Positions 63,501-64,000 of a stretch of 64,000 nucleotides of DNA are shown here, in pieces; within the stretch, counting starts at the first letter, position 1; the number at the start of each line of letters is the position of its first letter. The stretch is from Pogona vitticeps (taxonomy: Eukaryota > Chordata > Lepidosauria > Squamata > Agamidae), in the NCBI RefSeq assembly GCF_051106095.1, contig NC_135791.1, positions 8,900,001-8,964,000 on the forward strand. Direction: 5' to 3'. A program made the position numbers and the translations under genes. A model generated the notes under the pieces. The model did not search any database. It saw only the letters and a list, made by a program, of their open reading frames with translations, and was not told the origin of the DNA.

Positions 63501-63664
63501 GCCCTTCAAGCTGGCCCTGAACCACCTGGCGGATCGCACCCCGGAGGAGATGGCTACCATGAGAGGACTTCTGCCAGACAAGACCCCCAACAATGGAGAG
63601 CCTTTCCCCTTAGAACTATATTCTGACATCATCCTGCCCAAAAACCTTGACTGGAGACTGTACG
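54489..63664 (+). CDS. 26/29-kDa proteinase (CfaD-like) C1A cysteine peptidase, gene B, 5' part only
   Basis: Seven exons (54489-54546, 56825-56884, 58662-58754, 59487-59659, 60227-60467, 61369-61561 and 63471-63664) join in phase to 337 complete codons; the gene then leaves the window in intron 7, before the exon that would carry the active-site cysteine. The order is a signal peptide (1-19, MGSLKGMFAILSILCPHFA), the family N-terminal domain (about 30-208) and an I29 prodomain with an ERFN-V-N variant of the motif (EMEQRAHTFIHNM then RFVHSKN), ending LPKNLDWRLYG. All exon phases equal those of gene A. Exons 3, 4 and 7 have identical lengths, exon 5 is 12 bases longer and exon 6 is 9 bases shorter. 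No break is seen, so it looks functional so far. Catalytic competence cannot be judged from this window. Confidence 0.94.
54547..56824 (+). other. Proteinase B intron 1
   Basis: Holds a minus-strand SINE at 55985-56182 and a worn inverted-repeat piece at 56330-56438 (ctccagacattttgatta ... cttctgggagctgaattac). No other exon is needed. Confidence 0.5.
55985..56182 (-). mobile_element. tRNA-headed squamate SINE
   Basis: On the minus strand the order is ggggccttgtgacgcagtgc (head), a B box-like gacctgggttcagttcc, then aggtagctggctcgagctt and gtaaactgaatattcag. An (AAAT)n stretch lies at its left border. Confidence 0.7.
56825..56884 (+). CDS. Proteinase B exon 2 (residues 20-39)
   Basis: The acceptor is ccttttcag|AATCAG and the donor GTCTCAG|GTAAAC, phase 1 to 1. 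It encodes ESEDDYLWKLPEFGDVYHVS. Confidence 0.92.
57070..57545. mobile_element. Interspersed LINE/SINE-like repeat, class unresolved
   Basis: attccgcctttctctttaa ... ggcagcttacatcattaaaa at the left, and tgggagggagttccaaagtc ... agagaaggccctctc and ccagacgcccatgta in the body, are phrases I know from squamate repeats. The open frames on both strands here are part of it. It lies in proteinase B intron 2. Confidence 0.6.
58132..58372. mobile_element. Tigger/pogo-like DNA transposon, short copy in proteinase B intron 2
   Basis: TA-flanked, starts CAGTGATGCCTCGCAAGACG and ends cttgcgaggcatcactg, a near-perfect inverse of the start. It is 241 bases long with repeated caagacgaatt words inside and no coding capacity. 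Confidence 0.88.
58662..58754 (+). CDS. Proteinase B exon 3 (residues 40-70)
   Basis: The acceptor is ttttgcag|GAACTC and the donor TATGATG|GTAGGC. It encodes [15 protein letters not shown] and RKSRIQYYD; the NLT (58-60) is a possible glycosylation site. Confidence 0.95.
58755..59486 (+). other. Proteinase B intron 3
   Basis: Contains a (TA)n-like patch near 59235-59285 and, at 59328-59375, the right-end piece of a Tigger-like element (ccctgtggatacaggggtcc) related to the copy at 33166-33411. Confidence 0.5.
59487..59659 (+). CDS. Proteinase B exon 4 (residues 71-128)
   Basis: The acceptor is gattcag|GACAGG and the donor TTTAAG|GTGAGT. It encodes [23 protein letters not shown] and QSVFPNL. 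Confidence 0.95.
60227..60467 (+). CDS. Proteinase B exon 5 (residues 129-208)
   Basis: The acceptor is cctctccag|CTGGTA and the donor CCAAAGG|GTACGC. It encodes VPVHYEMMGVNNLMGSHYD. It is four codons longer than in gene A, with a TASEDHP insertion-like region. Confidence 0.95.
60468..61368 (+). other. Proteinase B intron 5
   Basis: Plain sequence with a short local inverted repeat (aaggtgttgaagaacacctt near 60631). No exon or named element. Confidence 0.45.
61369..61561 (+). CDS. Proteinase B exon 6 (residues 209-272)
   Basis: The acceptor is atttccag|AGATGG and the donor ATATGAG|GTAATA, phase 1 to 2. It encodes ILANPMQDFV, VFHYYRKMYRKEYSS and EMEQRAHTFIHNM. Confidence 0.95.
61714..62137 (+). 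mobile_element. Bov-B LINE 3' end, copy 2, in proteinase B intron 6
   Basis: A 147-codon plus-strand frame (61686-62129) reads [34 protein letters not shown]-like text (here CCWRRLL), [39 protein letters not shown] and HGVTKSRTRL, then the Bov-B 3' end (agagtcggacacgacttaat). It is 5' truncated and young by appearance. It is in the sense direction of the host gene. Confidence 0.92.
62310..62705 (-). mobile_element. RTE-type LINE 3' fragment
   Basis: The minus-strand frame 62426-62641 reads LSLEANMLKLRFSYFGPIMRR and EDSLEKTIILGRVEGSRIRGRP, a diverged cousin of Bov-B. It lies in proteinase B intron 6, opposite in orientation to the Bov-B copy beside it. Confidence 0.75.
63043..63225 (+). mobile_element. 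tRNA-headed SINE in proteinase B intron 6
   Basis: gtgaggtgtagtggataga (A box-like), acagggttcgaatccctgc (a strong B box), then ggagggttgctataagtca and tgacttgattgcacagaaca. The B box is the best preserved among the window's SINEs. Confidence 0.75.
63471..63664 (+). CDS. Proteinase B exon 7 (residues 273-337)
   Basis: The acceptor is ttctttttag|GTTTGT and the donor CTGTACG|GTAAGT. It encodes [30 protein letters not shown] and LPKNLDWRLY. This is the last exon inside the window. Confidence 0.95.
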
Positions 63665-64000
63665 GTAAGTGACCGCATCACGGTATTTGTTGTGGAGTTT
63701 GGAAATATTCATTTTTTGGAGGACAAGTGCAAAATCCCAGCATGGGTTTTTGGAGATCAAAGTCAGAAAAGGAACATTTTCAAGCTCTTCCCCCCCTCCC
63801 CCTTTGGCCTTTCGATATCCACCCCACACCCTGGATTGTGTGCAAGATAGCCAAGCCCTTTGTCTCCTGTTCCAAATGTCCTTGATGACTTCACCCTTCC
63901 AGGTCACTCGGAGATAAATGCCAATGCACTGAAGGCTGGAGACCTTCCATGTTCCAGCTCCACGCTGTTCACACCATTCCGAGGTTCCTGGTTTTCTCAC
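63665..64000 (+). other. Proteinase B intron 7, first 336 bases
   Basis: No exon 8 (expected to encode the VKDQ..CGSCW motif) is found before the window ends. In gene A intron 7 is 527 bases, so the exon is expected just outside. Confidence 0.7.

Overview
The window is vertebrate nuclear DNA, almost certainly from a squamate reptile (lizard or snake). The genes are split by GT-AG introns. The interspersed repeats are the squamate mixture: Bov-B/RTE LINEs, CR1 and L2-type LINEs, R4-type and Penelope-like elements, tRNA-headed SINEs including the long Sauria-type SINE, and several families of small inverted-repeat DNA transposons. No bacterial-style genes, CRISPR arrays or operons are present. 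The species cannot be told from this sequence.

Three genes can be reconstructed exon by exon. FAM76A is complete on the minus strand (start codon 37064, stop 21000): nine coding exons, 307 codons, an N-terminal array of paired CxxC motifs and a C-terminal coiled coil. Its start lies in a CpG-rich promoter with two CCAAT boxes. Right of it are two related secreted papain-family (C1A) cysteine proteinases of the 26/29-kDa proteinase / counting-factor-associated protein D (CfaD) type, arranged head to head. Gene A is complete on the minus strand (49127 to 38600, 11 exons, 544 codons, catalytic Cys, His and Asn all present). Gene B is on the plus strand from 54489 and runs off the right edge; its first seven exons are here (337 codons, through the prodomain). 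The two copies share every intron phase that can be compared, and also a TGGCTATAGG core-promoter word 60 to 100 bases upstream of each ATG.

Layout: 1-12 kb, no recognisable gene, with an R4-type LINE, an RTE-type LINE and DNA-transposon remnants. 12.1-13.65 kb, an orphan CpG-rich island that looks like a promoter, with no recognised coding exon. 13.8-18.5 kb, CR1 remnants, a 138-base (AAT)n run and an unresolved pyrimidine-rich block. 19-37.3 kb, FAM76A with a 7.5-kb intron 6 full of repeats. 37.3-38.5 kb, a degraded LINE and spacer. 38.6-49.13 kb, proteinase gene A. 49.13-54.49 kb, the shared upstream region, holding a Penelope-like fragment. 54.49-64 kb, proteinase gene B.

FAM76A is not known to work with the two proteinases. 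The proteinases form a tandem inverted duplication that is probably expressed as secreted or lysosomal zymogens. By homology with the insect 26/29-kDa proteinase, the precursor would be cut into an N-terminal chain and a C-terminal papain-like chain.
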